A DNA stretch of 64,000 nucleotides from Achromobacter animicus (GTDB lineage: Bacteria; Pseudomonadota; Gammaproteobacteria; Burkholderiales; Burkholderiaceae_B): positions 62,001 through 126,000 of the forward strand of contig NZ_CADIJM010000013.1 in NCBI RefSeq assembly GCF_902859585.1, given 5' to 3'. The notes below the pieces were generated by a model. It did not search any database and was not told the origin of the DNA. It saw only the letters and a list, made by a program, of their open reading frames with translations. Position numbers and translations under genes: made by a program. Position 1 is the first letter of the stretch, and each line of letters begins with the position of its first letter. Shown here one piece after another: positions 56,693 to 64,000 of this stretch.

Positions 56693-57517
56693 ATGAACAC
56701 TTCCCCCCAGCCCGTCACCACAGGCCACGAAGGCTCGCATCTGCGCCGTCACGCGCTGGGCGAATTTGTGCGCAGCGCGCGGTCGCGCATCACGCCGCAG
56801 ATGGCCGGCCTGCCCGAGGGATCGCGCCGCCGCACCCCCGGCCTGCGGCGTGAGGAAGTGGCGCAGCTGTGTGGCATCAGCGTCACCTGGTACACGTGGA
56901 TCGAGCAGGGGCGCGAGGTGTCGGTGTCGCCCTCGGTGTGGTCGCGCATCGCGGGCGTGCTGCAGTTGGCGCGGGCCGAGCGTGCGTACCTCTTCGATCT
57001 TGCCGATTGCGCCGACCCGCAGCACGCCCGCGACGACGCCGGCGGCGCGCCGGGTCCGCTGCAGGAATGCGTCAACGCGATCAACGCGCCCGCCTATGTG
57101 CTGGACCGCGCCTGGAACGTGCTGGCCTGCAATGCGCCGCTGGTCGACCTGTTCGACCACTGGCCCGAGCGCGATCCCGAGCCCAACCTCCTGCGCTACA
57201 TCTTCCTGGATCCCGCCGCGCGCGAACTGGTGGTCGACTGGGACCAACGCGCCCGCCGCGTGGTGGCTGAATTTCGCGCCGACGCGGGCGCGCATCTGGA
57301 CGAACCGGCGGTGCTGGCGCTGCTGGACAGCCTGAGCCGGCAAAGCGTGGTCTTCTCGCATTGGTGGACGCGGCACGCGGTGGTCGAACGCGAAGGCGGC
57401 CTGCGCGAATTCCAGCATCCGCAGCGCGGCAAGCTGGCGTACCAGCAGATCACGTTCCGGCTGGCGACGCATCCGGATTTGAAGCTGGTGATGCTGCTGA
57501 GCGGGGCGGGTGTCTGA
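56693..57517 (+). CDS. XRE-family regulator with MmyB-like C-terminal domain
   Basis: A 274-residue regulator: an N-terminal helix-turn-helix with RRRTPGLRREEVAQLCGISV and TWYTWIEQGREVSVSPSVWS (residues 35-80), which is the signature of the MmyB group, and a C-terminal ligand-binding domain of about 170 residues (APAYVLDRAWNVLACNAPLV, ending LVMLLSGAGV). MmyB-type proteins bind fatty-acid-like ligands and often control a neighbouring oxidoreductase or methyltransferase. It is divergent from the methyltransferase gene over 166 bp, so that gene is the likely target. Confidence 0.88.
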   Translation: MNTSPQPVTTGHEGSHLRRHALGEFVRSARSRITPQMAGLPEGSRRRTPGLRREEVAQLCGISVTWYTWIEQGREVSVSPSVWSRIAGVLQLARAERAYLFDLADCADPQHARDDAGGAPGPLQECVNAINAPAYVLDRAWNVLACNAPLVDLFDHWPERDPEPNLLRYIFLDPAARELVVDWDQRARRVVAEFRADAGAHLDEPAVLALLDSLSRQSVVFSHWWTRHAVVEREGGLREFQHPQRGKLAYQQITFRLATHPDLKLVMLLSGAGV

Positions 57518-57561
57518 AACCTCAATGAGGCGGCGTCGTAGTTTGACCGGTGTCTGACACC
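57509..57561. repeat. Two GGTGTCTGACACC-family motifs
   Basis: GGTGTCTGAAACC at 57509-57521 covers the stop codon of the XRE gene, and the perfect palindrome GGTGTCTGACACC is at 57549-57561. They are the same family as the motifs at 38046-38137 and again sit in the gap between convergent genes (XRE regulator and mutY). Confidence 0.75.
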
Positions 57562-57594
57562 GCTCAAGCTCACACCGGCCAGCCCGCCCAATCG

Positions 57595-58677
57595 CTACGC
57601 CGCGTTTTCACCGCCGAACAGGCTGTCCTGCATTCCGGCATCCACCAGTCCCTGCAGCAGCTTCTTGACCGGCGCGGGCAGCGCCATCGTCCCCAGCTTG
57701 TCTGCAGGCACCCAGCGTTCCGGCAACGCCGGTTCGCGCAGGGCAACCGCGCGCACCGGCACAAGCCATGGCCGGATGTGCAGGCGGTAATGCGTGAACG
57801 TGTGGGCGAAGGCAGCCAGCTCGAAGCGCTGCTCCGGCTCCAGCCCCAGCGCGCGCGAGGCGCTGTCGGGATCGCCCGCCGCATCAAACTCCGGCAGGCT
57901 CCACAGCCCGCCCCAGATGCCGGGTTCGGGACGCTGTTGCAGCAGGAACGCGCCCTGGTGCCGTAGCACCAACATACAGGTCTCGCGTTCCGGAATGGCC
58001 TTGCGCACCTTGGGCGTGGGCAGTTCCGCCTGACGTCCCTCGCGGCGGGCAACGCAGGTGTCCGCCACCGGACATCTGTCGCAGGCGGGTTTGCCGCGCG
58101 TGCAGAGCGTGGCGCCCAGATCCATCAGCCCCTGCGTGTAGGCCGCCATGTCCAGCCCGGGCGCCGCGTCCACCTGCGCATGCGCCAGCGCCCAGAGACG
58201 CTGCTCGACTTCGCGCTTGGCCGGGTCGCCCGCGATGCCGAAGTGGCGAGTGAATACGCGCTTGACGTTGCCGTCCAGAATCGGCGAGCGCTCGCCGTTC
58301 GAAAACGCCGCAATGGCCGCGGCTGTGGACCGGCCGATGCCCGGCAGCGTAGCGATGGCCTCGGCGGTGGGCGGAAAGCGGCCGCCCCAGTCGCGCACGA
58401 TTTCCTGCGCGCAGCGATGCAGGTTGCGGGCGCGGGCGTAGTAGCCCAGGCCGGCCCAATATGGCATCACGTCTTCCTGCGAGGCGGCGGCCAGCGCTGC
58501 GACGTCCGGAAAGCGTTGCAGAAAGCGCTCGTAATAGGGAATGACGGTGGCCACCTGCGTCTGCTGCAGCATGATTTCGGAAAGCCAGATCCGGTAGGGA
58601 TCCCGGGTGTTCTGCCAGGGGAGATCGTGGCGGCCATGCTGGCGCTGCCAGGCGACGATGCGAGGGGCGAAGTCCAT
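57595..58677 (-). CDS. mutY: Adenine DNA glycosylase MutY
   Basis: A 360-residue base-excision repair enzyme that removes adenine opposite 8-oxoguanine. It has IWLSEIMLQQTQVATVIPYY near residue 30, the helix-hairpin-helix LPGIGRSTAAAIAAFSNGE near 110-128 and the catalytic aspartate in ILDGNVKRV. The [4Fe-4S] loop C-x6-C-x2-C-x5-C is in CTRGKPACDRCPVADTC near 192-208, and a C-terminal NUDIX-like recognition domain spans from about 230 (RQAELPTPKVRKAIPERETC onward) to the end. Length is typical. It reads divergently from the indolepyruvate oxidoreductase gene across 229 bp in which I see no gene. Confidence 0.95.
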   Translation of the reverse strand: MDFAPRIVAWQRQHGRHDLPWQNTRDPYRIWLSEIMLQQTQVATVIPYYERFLQRFPDVAALAAASQEDVMPYWAGLGYYARARNLHRCAQEIVRDWGGRFPPTAEAIATLPGIGRSTAAAIAAFSNGERSPILDGNVKRVFTRHFGIAGDPAKREVEQRLWALAHAQVDAAPGLDMAAYTQGLMDLGATLCTRGKPACDRCPVADTCVARREGRQAELPTPKVRKAIPERETCMLVLRHQGAFLLQQRPEPGIWGGLWSLPEFDAAGDPDSASRALGLEPEQRFELAAFAHTFTHYRLHIRPWLVPVRAVALREPALPERWVPADKLGTMALPAPVKKLLQGLVDAGMQDSLFGGENAA

Positions 58678-58906
58678 GCCGGCAATTATCGCATCGCCCT
58701 ATTGCCCGCCCGAGGGCCAGGGGTTACAACCGAAAGGACTAACGCCAGCCGGCCCCGTTTTTTCGGAGCGGCGGGTGCGGCAAGCGCGATTCCGCCCGCA
58801 GAGGCGCGAACGCATCAGGACTTCACTTTCACGGCCCTTGTTGGCCCGCGTGCGTTCTGGCAAGAGGCGCGCGACGCTGGTGGGGGCATCCGATGTTGGA
58901 GTAGAC

Positions 58907-61900
58907 ATGAATGCCCCCCTTACGCCCGCCGTCCGCGCGGCGCTTGAATCCGTCCAGCTCGACGACAAATACACCCTGCAATCCGGCCGCGCGTGGATGA
59001 GCGGCATCCATGCGCTGGTGCGGCTGCCCATGATGCAGCGCGTGCGCGACGCGCAGGCAGGGCTGAACACGGCGGGCTTCGTATCGGGCTATCGGGGTTC
59101 GCCGCTGGGCGGCGTCGACCAGAACATGTGGAAGGCCGCCGCCCATCTGAAGGCGCACCACGTCGAGTTCCAACCCGGCATCAACGAAGACCTGGCGGCC
59201 ACGGCGGTGTGGGGCACGCAGCAGGTGAACCTGTTTCCCGGCGCAAAGTACGACGGCGTATTCGGCATGTGGTACGGCAAGGGTCCCGGCGTGGACCGCT
59301 GCGGCGACGTCTTCAAGCATGCGAATGCAGCCGGCACCGCGCGCCACGGCGGCGTGCTGGTGGTGGCGGGCGACGACCACCCCGCCAAGTCCTCGACGCT
59401 GCCGCACCAGAGCGATCACATCCTGAAGGCCTGCATGATTCCGGTGCTGTTCCCGTCCAGCGTGCAGGAAGTGCTGGATTACGGCCTGCACGGCTGGGCG
59501 ATGAGCCGCTACGCGGGCGTGTGGGTGGGCATGAAGTGCATCACCGACATCGTGGAGGTGTCGGCATCGGTCGACGTGGACCCTGACCGCGTGCGCATCG
59601 TGCTGCCCGAGGACTTCCAGCTGCCGCCGGACGGCCTGAACATCCGGCTGCCCGACACGCCCTTGCAGCAGGAAGCGCGGCTGCTGGACTACAAGCTGTA
59701 CGCCGCGCTGGCCTATGCGCGCGCCAACGGGCTGAACCGCGAACTCTGGGACGTGCCACAGCGCGATGCGCGGTTCGGCATCATGACGTCCGGCAAGGCC
59801 TACCTGGACACGCGCCAGGCGCTCTCGGACCTGGGCCTGTCCGAAGACGTGTGCCGGCGCATCGGCCTGCGTCTTTTCAAGGCGGGCATGGTGTGGCCGC
59901 TGGAGTCCGCCGGCACGCAGCGGTTCGCGGAAGGACTGGACGAGATCCTGGTCGTGGAGGAAAAGCGCCAGGTGCTGGAATATCAGCTGAAAGAGGAGCT
60001 GTTCAGCTGGATCGGCAGCGGCAAGAAGATTCCGCGCGTGGTGGGCAAGTTCGACGACAAGGATGGCGGCGAGTGGTCCGTGCCGCAGGGCAACTGGCTG
60101 CTGCCGGCGCATTACGAGTTCTCGCCCGCGATGGTCGCCAAGGCCATCGCGGCGCGCCTGTTGCGTTTCGCGTTGCCGGACGACGTGCGCGCCGGCATCG
60201 AGGCGCGGGTGGAATTCATCCGCGCGCGCGAGGCGGCGCTGGCGCGCCCGCGCGTGATCGAAGAACGCAAGCCCTGGTTCTGTTCGGGCTGTCCGCACAA
60301 TACGTCGACACGCCTGCCGGAAGGTTCGCGCGGCATGGCGGGCATCGGCTGCCACTACATGGTGCGATGGATGGACCGCAGCACCGACGTCTTCACGCAG
60401 ATGGGCGGCGAGGGCGTGCCGTGGCTGGGGCAGGCGCCGTTCACCGAGGAAAAGCACGTGTTCGCGAACCTGGGCGACGGCACCTACTTTCATTCGGGGC
60501 TGCTGGCGATTCGGGCAGCGGTGGCGGCCAAGGCGCCGATCACGTACAAGATCCTCTTCAACGACGCGGTGGCGATGACGGGCGGGCAGCCGGTGGACGG
60601 CCCGATCAGCGTGCCGATGATCACGCGCCAGGTGGCGGCCGAGGGCATCGAGAAGATCGTGGTGGTGACGGACGATCCCGGCAAGTATGTGGACGTGACC
60701 GACCTGGCGCGGGACGTGCCCGTGCGCCATCGCGACGAGCTGGACGCGGTGATGCGCGAGCTGCGCGAGCATCCCGGCGTGTCGGTGCTGATCTACGACC
60801 AGACCTGCGCAACCGAAAAGCGCCGCCGCCGCAAACGCAACGCCTATCCGGACCCGGCGCGCCGCGTGGTCATCAATGAACGGGTGTGCGAGGGCTGCGG
60901 GGATTGCTCGTCGAAGTCGAACTGTCTGTCGGTGGAGCCGCTGGAGACCGAGTTCGGGCGCAAGCGCAAGATCAACCAGTCGAGCTGCAACAAAGACTTC
61001 TCCTGTCTGAAGGGCTTTTGCCCGAGCCTGGTGACGGTGGAAGGCGGCAAGCTGAAGAAGCCGCCCGCGTTGGCGCAATCGGGCGGCGCGCCGGACGAGG
61101 ATGTGCCGGCGCCTCGTTTGCGCAGTTTGGACGTGCCTTATGGGGTCTTCATCGCGGGGGTGGGCGGCACGGGTGTGGTGACGATCGGGCAGCTGCTGGG
61201 CATGGCGGCGCACCTGGAGGGCAAGGGCTGTTCGGTGCTGGACATGGCGGGACTGGCGCAGAAGGGCGGCGCGGTGTTTTCGCACGTGGTGTTGGCGGGC
61301 TCGCCGGACCATCTGCTGAACACGCGCGTGGCGATGGGCGAGGCGGATCTGCTGCTGGCGGGCGACTTGGTGGTCGCGACGAGCGCAGAGGCGATGGCGC
61401 GCGTGAGTCCAGGACGCACGCATGTGCTGCTGAACAGCGATACGGCGCCGACGGCCGCATTCGTGTCGAACCCGGGCTGGACATTGCCGGGGGCGAATCT
61501 GACGGCAGATCTGCAGAGCGCCTGCGGCAAGGAGAATCTTGACGCGGTGGATGCCGCAGCCATGGCGGTGGTGCTGCTTGGCGATGCGATCTATTCGAAT
61601 CCGCTGATGATGGGCTACGCATTCCAGAAGGGCTGGATTCCGCTGTCGCGCGAGGCGCTGCTGCGCGCGATCGAGCTGAACGGCCAACAGGTGCCGAACA
61701 ATCTCGCAGCCTTTGCGTGGGGACGGCGCGCGGCGCATGAACCTGCGGCGGTGGCGCGGTTGATGGCCAATGGGGGTGTGCCGGCCGCGCAGCCGGAAGA
61801 CATCATCGAAATCACGCGGCCGCGGGTGGCGAGTCCGGTGGTGGATCTAAGGAAGCCGGCCAGTGAGTTGGCGCAGATGGTGGCGGTGCGCAAGGCGTTC

Positions 61901-62521
61901 CTGACGCAGTATCAGGACGCGGACTATGCCAAGCAGTACACGGATCTGGTGGACAAGGTGGTGCATGCGGAGCGGGAGGCGACGGGCACGAACCGGCTGG
62001 CGGTGGCGGTGGCGCGGTATTACTTCAAGCTGATGGCGTACAAGGACGAATACGAGGTGGCTCGGTTGTATTCGGATGGGGAGTTCTTGAAGCGGGTGGG
62101 TGAGCAGTTCGAGGGAGATTGGAAACTGCGCTTTCATCTGGCGCCGCCTTTGTTTGCACGGCGGGACAAGGATGGGCATCTGGTGAAGCGGTCTTACGGG
62201 CCGGGGATGCTGAAGGTGTTTCGGATGTTGGCAAGGATGCGGGTTTTGCGGGGGTCTCGGTTTGATCCGTTCGGGTATACGAAGGAGCGGCGGGCTGAGC
62301 GGGAATTGATCAAGGAGTATCGGGAGACTGTGACGGCGATTCTGGGGAAGTTGAATCGCGGGAATCTGGATAAGGCGGTGGCGTTGGCGAGCGTGCCGGA
62401 GGAGATCCGCGGGTACGGGCACGTGAAGGAGGCGTCGATGGTGCGGGCCGAGGCGATGCGGGAGGAGTTGTTGAAGGGGTTTACCGCGAGGGTGGTGGCG
62501 ATTGGGGTTCGGGCTGCTTGA
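58907..62521 (+). CDS. Indolepyruvate ferredoxin oxidoreductase family protein, fused alpha-beta type
   Basis: A 1204-residue fusion related to IorA plus IorB, which oxidatively decarboxylates aryl or branched-chain 2-oxoacids to acyl-CoA with ferredoxin. In order: pyrimidine-binding domain (GFVSGYRGSPLGGVDQNMWK near residue 55), thiamine diphosphate domain (GCPHNTSTRLPEGSRGMAGI near 460; NLGDGTYFHSGLLAIRAA; NDAVAMTGGQPVDG near 550), an iron-sulphur cluster region (VCEGCGDCSSKSNCLSVEP and CNKDFSCLKGFCP near 660-710), the IorB-like domain (AGVGGTGVVTIGQLLGMAAH near 750), and a long helical C-terminal extension. The frame reaches back to 58607, but the family begins at the ATG at 58907. The last 500 bp have a different wobble-base use. 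Confidence 0.9.
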   Translation: MNAPLTPAVRAALESVQLDDKYTLQSGRAWMSGIHALVRLPMMQRVRDAQAGLNTAGFVSGYRGSPLGGVDQNMWKAAAHLKAHHVEFQPGINEDLAATAVWGTQQVNLFPGAKYDGVFGMWYGKGPGVDRCGDVFKHANAAGTARHGGVLVVAGDDHPAKSSTLPHQSDHILKACMIPVLFPSSVQEVLDYGLHGWAMSRYAGVWVGMKCITDIVEVSASVDVDPDRVRIVLPEDFQLPPDGLNIRLPDTPLQQEARLLDYKLYAALAYARANGLNRELWDVPQRDARFGIMTSGKAYLDTRQALSDLGLSEDVCRRIGLRLFKAGMVWPLESAGTQRFAEGLDEILVVEEKRQVLEYQLKEELFSWIGSGKKIPRVVGKFDDKDGGEWSVPQGNWLLPAHYEFSPAMVAKAIAARLLRFALPDDVRAGIEARVEFIRAREAALARPRVIEERKPWFCSGCPHNTSTRLPEGSRGMAGIGCHYMVRWMDRSTDVFTQMGGEGVPWLGQAPFTEEKHVFANLGDGTYFHSGLLAIRAAVAAKAPITYKILFNDAVAMTGGQPVDGPISVPMITRQVAAEGIEKIVVVTDDPGKYVDVTDLARDVPVRHRDELDAVMRELREHPGVSVLIYDQTCATEKRRRRKRNAYPDPARRVVINERVCEGCGDCSSKSNCLSVEPLETEFGRKRKINQSSCNKDFSCLKGFCPSLVTVEGGKLKKPPALAQSGGAPDEDVPAPRLRSLDVPYGVFIAGVGGTGVVTIGQLLGMAAHLEGKGCSVLDMAGLAQKGGAVFSHVVLAGSPDHLLNTRVAMGEADLLLAGDLVVATSAEAMARVSPGRTHVLLNSDTAPTAAFVSNPGWTLPGANLTADLQSACGKENLDAVDAAAMAVVLLGDAIYSNPLMMGYAFQKGWIPLSREALLRAIELNGQQVPNNLAAFAWGRRAAHEPAAVARLMANGGVPAAQPEDIIEITRPRVASPVVDLRKPASELAQMVAVRKAFLTQYQDADYAKQYTDLVDKVVHAEREATGTNRLAVAVARYYFKLMAYKDEYEVARLYSDGEFLKRVGEQFEGDWKLRFHLAPPLFARRDKDGHLVKRSYGPGMLKVFRMLARMRVLRGSRFDPFGYTKERRAERELIKEYRETVTAILGKLNRGNLDKAVALASVPEEIRGYGHVKEASMVRAEAMREELLKGFTARVVAIGVRAA

Positions 62522-62617
62522 TGATGCTTTATTGGTGTTGCCGGGCAGTGAGTGCTTGGGACGCCTCTCGGTGCCGTGTTATTGCCGGGGGTGGAGTTCT
62601 TGAGACGCCCGGCGCGT

Positions 62618-62762
62618 CGTGGGCCTGGGGTGGGCGGGGCTACGATTGCGGTCCGGAGCCTTCGCTCCGGACTGCCCCGTGCTCATCCTCGTTGCCGCCT
62701 GCGGCGGCTGCCTTCGGATTCCGCCGGGCGCATCTACACGCCCCGCCCACCCCAGGCCCACG
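62618..62762. repeat. Interspersed palindromic element, copy B
   Basis: A 145-bp element with a perfect 23-bp inverted repeat at its ends (62618-62640 and 62740-62762). The core matches copy A (37738-37877), including the hairpin arms GTCCGGAGC (62651-62659) and GCTCCGGAC (62664-62672), TGCCCCGT, TCATCCTCGT and CGGGCGCATC. The second inner hairpin is GCCGCC / GGCGGC (62693-62698, 62702-62707) where copy A has only a short CCG/CGG pair. The closing arms share no sequence with those of copy A beyond base composition. It lies 97 bp after the oxidoreductase stop. The rest of 62522-62974 holds nothing I can identify. Confidence 0.85.
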
Positions 62763-62974
62763 CCGCACCGGGCTTTACGGTTGAAGCTTTACGGGCGCTG
62801 GGGCGGATTGGGTTCTTGAGGTTCTTGCACGCATTCGTGTGGGATAGAAGCAGCTTGCGGCGCCCGTCACCGTTCGGCCGCGCGGGCGGCCTCCGGTGAC
62901 TTACGCGGCGTCTTGCGTCGTAGCGATGACGCTTCGCGTGTGGCGGCATGGTTTTTGAGTTTTGCCGCCACTGG

Positions 62975-63655
62975 CTACTTCAGAATAGCTCCGGCCAAAA
63001 GCGTGAAACCGAATGAGTAGGACTGCACCGCCAGCGGCCCGGTCCAAGTGGGAGTAAGTGTCAAGTCGGCGAGCACTACAGCAGCCCCACCGAGGCCGAC
63101 CCCAAGGCGGAACAGCATGTCTTCTTTCTTGCCCTCTGCTATTAGCTTGGCTTGGCCCGCAGCGCGACAGACTTCATTCGTGAATTCGTCCAAATTTCGT
63201 AGAAAGTGTTCAGCGGAGCCGCCACCGTACTTGCCGATGTATGCATGCGCCTGGAGATCGAAGCCGTCTTTTACGACTTGAACGATGGCCGTGCTTGAGA
63301 GACCCGCTCGCTCCAGGACTAATACTTCAGGACTCAGAAACTCACCGAGAAAGCGTGCGAGGCTATGCCGTATGGCCGCGTTGGTTTCGCTGTGCTTTTC
63401 TGCGGCTGCCGCTACATCAGACACACGTTGGCGAAATGCTTGATCTCTGGTCAGTTCCTGAAGCCCATCGCAGCCCAGCTTGGTAGCGCGGATTGCTTCT
63501 TCTGTCGCAATGCTTCCTCGACGCGTGCGGAGTTCCTGAACGAAGTTTGTAGCTTTGATGAGCTTATCGTTGGCCAGTTGAACTTGCGCTTGCGCAAACG
63601 CGGCGTCCGATGCGAGAAGCCCAATCATAGACGCGATTAGTAGAAGGACTCGCAT
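62975..63655 (-). CDS. Exported protein of unknown function
   Basis: A 226-residue protein I do not recognise. It starts with a clear signal peptide (LLLIASMIGLLASDAAFAQA, cleavage after AFA or AQA) and has a strong AAGGAG ribosome site 5 bp before the ATG at 63655. The mature part is helical and charged (residues 30-165), then turns hydrophobic (LGVGLGGAAVVLADLTLTP, AVQSYSFGFTLLAGAILK), so it may insert in a membrane or be a small secreted protein with a hydrophobic tail. GC content and wobble use are clearly lower than in the backbone, which suggests recent acquisition. The longer frame to 63814 is not supported. Confidence 0.7.
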   Translation of the reverse strand: MRVLLLIASMIGLLASDAAFAQAQVQLANDKLIKATNFVQELRTRRGSIATEEAIRATKLGCDGLQELTRDQAFRQRVSDVAAAAEKHSETNAAIRHSLARFLGEFLSPEVLVLERAGLSSTAIVQVVKDGFDLQAHAYIGKYGGGSAEHFLRNLDEFTNEVCRAAGQAKLIAEGKKEDMLFRLGVGLGGAAVVLADLTLTPTWTGPLAVQSYSFGFTLLAGAILK

Positions 63656-63971
63656 GCCATCTCCTTGACTAGACGGATGTTGAGCTCGCAGGCTAGGTGC
63701 GAAGAACCTTCGGCGACATCCCCAAAATTGAGGATGTGCGAGCGGCAACTTCTGATGCACCGCAGTCATCCGGCGGCTAGGTCCGATCGACCGCGAGGGG
63801 TCGAAAGCGATCATTGGAGTTGGCTCTGTACGTCCCTATGGACGGGCCTTGGCGGGGGTGCGCTTGCGCACGCCGGGTCCTATAGCTCCGGTCTTCCAAC
63901 CTCGACTCGTGCCCGTCCTCCCCATTTTGAAAGTGGGGTGCGGGTTTGTTCGCCGCTATAGGAGATTGTCC
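63656..63971 (+). promoter_or_regulatory. Structured leader region before a truncated gene
   Basis: A 316-bp low-GC region without a convincing gene. It has several perfect hairpins: CGTCC/GGACG (63831-63844), GTGCGC/GCGCAC (63858-63871) and a CCCCATTT/AAAGTGGGG-type stem (63920-63938). In addition CCTATAGC (63879-63886) can pair with GCTATAGG (63955-63962), which overlaps the AGGAG ribosome site of the ORF starting at 63972. This could hide the site and control translation. A 98-residue open frame at 63665-63961 crosses the hairpins and is probably spurious. Confidence 0.5.
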
Positions 63972-64000
63972 ATGACGCAGCACTCCCTTACCCAAGACCC
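63972..64000 (+). CDS. Start of a gene cut by the window edge
   Basis: An ATG at 63972, seven bases after AGGAG, opens a frame (MTQHSLTQD...) that leaves the window after nine codons. The ribosome site can be paired by upstream sequence. Too little remains to name it. Confidence 0.45.

Noticed and set aside
58607-58906. 100-residue N-terminal extension of the indolepyruvate oxidoreductase
   Set aside because: It overlaps mutY and contains no family sequence; the ATG at 58907 directly precedes the conserved start.
63665-63961. 98-residue plus-strand open frame
   Set aside because: It crosses four hairpins, has no ribosome site and shows no recognisable sequence; treated as leader RNA.

Overview
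The window looks like chromosomal DNA of a high-GC betaproteobacterium of the Alcaligenaceae, most likely Achromobacter or a close Bordetella relative. I infer this from composition, several Bug-type periplasmic binding proteins, and gene orders I associate with that family (metX-metW-ampG, ubiE-Tim44-ubiJ-ubiB, phoB-phoR). It is mostly a conserved backbone with several catabolic and resistance cassettes. I see no rRNA, tRNA, CRISPR array, insertion sequence or intact prophage.

Layout. 1-6.6 kb: the end of a Bug solute-binding protein, an M14 aspartoacylase-like hydrolase, a lipocalin, gshA (GTG start), an alpha/beta hydrolase with an in-frame 15-bp minisatellite, a lipoprotein, a stub of a LuxR regulator and an AEC transporter. 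6.7-12.3 kb: a five-gene minus-strand operon facing a GntR/UTRA regulator. Its split UxaA-type lyase (SuyA/SuyB-like), a D-2-hydroxyacid dehydrogenase (SlcC-like), an Ldh-2 dehydrogenase (ComC-like) and a Bug protein together resemble the bifurcated sulfolactate pathway. 12.4-15.7 kb: metX, metW and an AmpG-like permease; metX is preceded by a sequence matching a SAM-II riboswitch. 15.7-23.6 kb: a tandem universal stress protein, a TRIC-type channel, GntR and LysR regulators around a VOC-pxpB-pxpC-pxpA operon (5-oxoproline use), and serA. 23.6-31.5 kb: copper resistance (copR-copS, then cupredoxin-copA-copB-DUF411), followed by phoB-phoR.

31.7-36.0 kb: the ubiquinone block. 36.2-40.3 kb: a diiron ferritin-like protein, rfaE2, a TolC-type channel and a PIMT-like methyltransferase. 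40.4-45.7 kb: thiG-thiD, then a B12 uptake unit (cobalamin riboswitch, TonB receptor, BtuF-like protein) divergent from B12-dependent metH. 49.5-55.8 kb: an amidase and a GntR-dehydrogenase-manD-uxuB cassette whose enzymes fit L-gulonate to fructuronate to mannonate to KDG. 55.8-62.5 kb: a methyltransferase, an XRE regulator, mutY and a fused indolepyruvate oxidoreductase. 63-64 kb: visibly lower-GC DNA with an unknown secreted protein and a highly structured leader before a truncated gene.

The most unusual structure is a pair of about 140-bp intergenic elements (37738-37877 and 62618-62762). They share a conserved core, but each is closed by its own perfect inverted repeat, 15 bp in one and 23 bp in the other. 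The arms differ in sequence between copies while remaining self-complementary, which suggests a maintained fold. A second small family of GGTGTCTGACACC palindromes lies at two gene ends.

Because the work was by eye, start codons, domain positions and regulatory sites are proposals. Family calls rest on recognised motifs and lengths, not on database searches.
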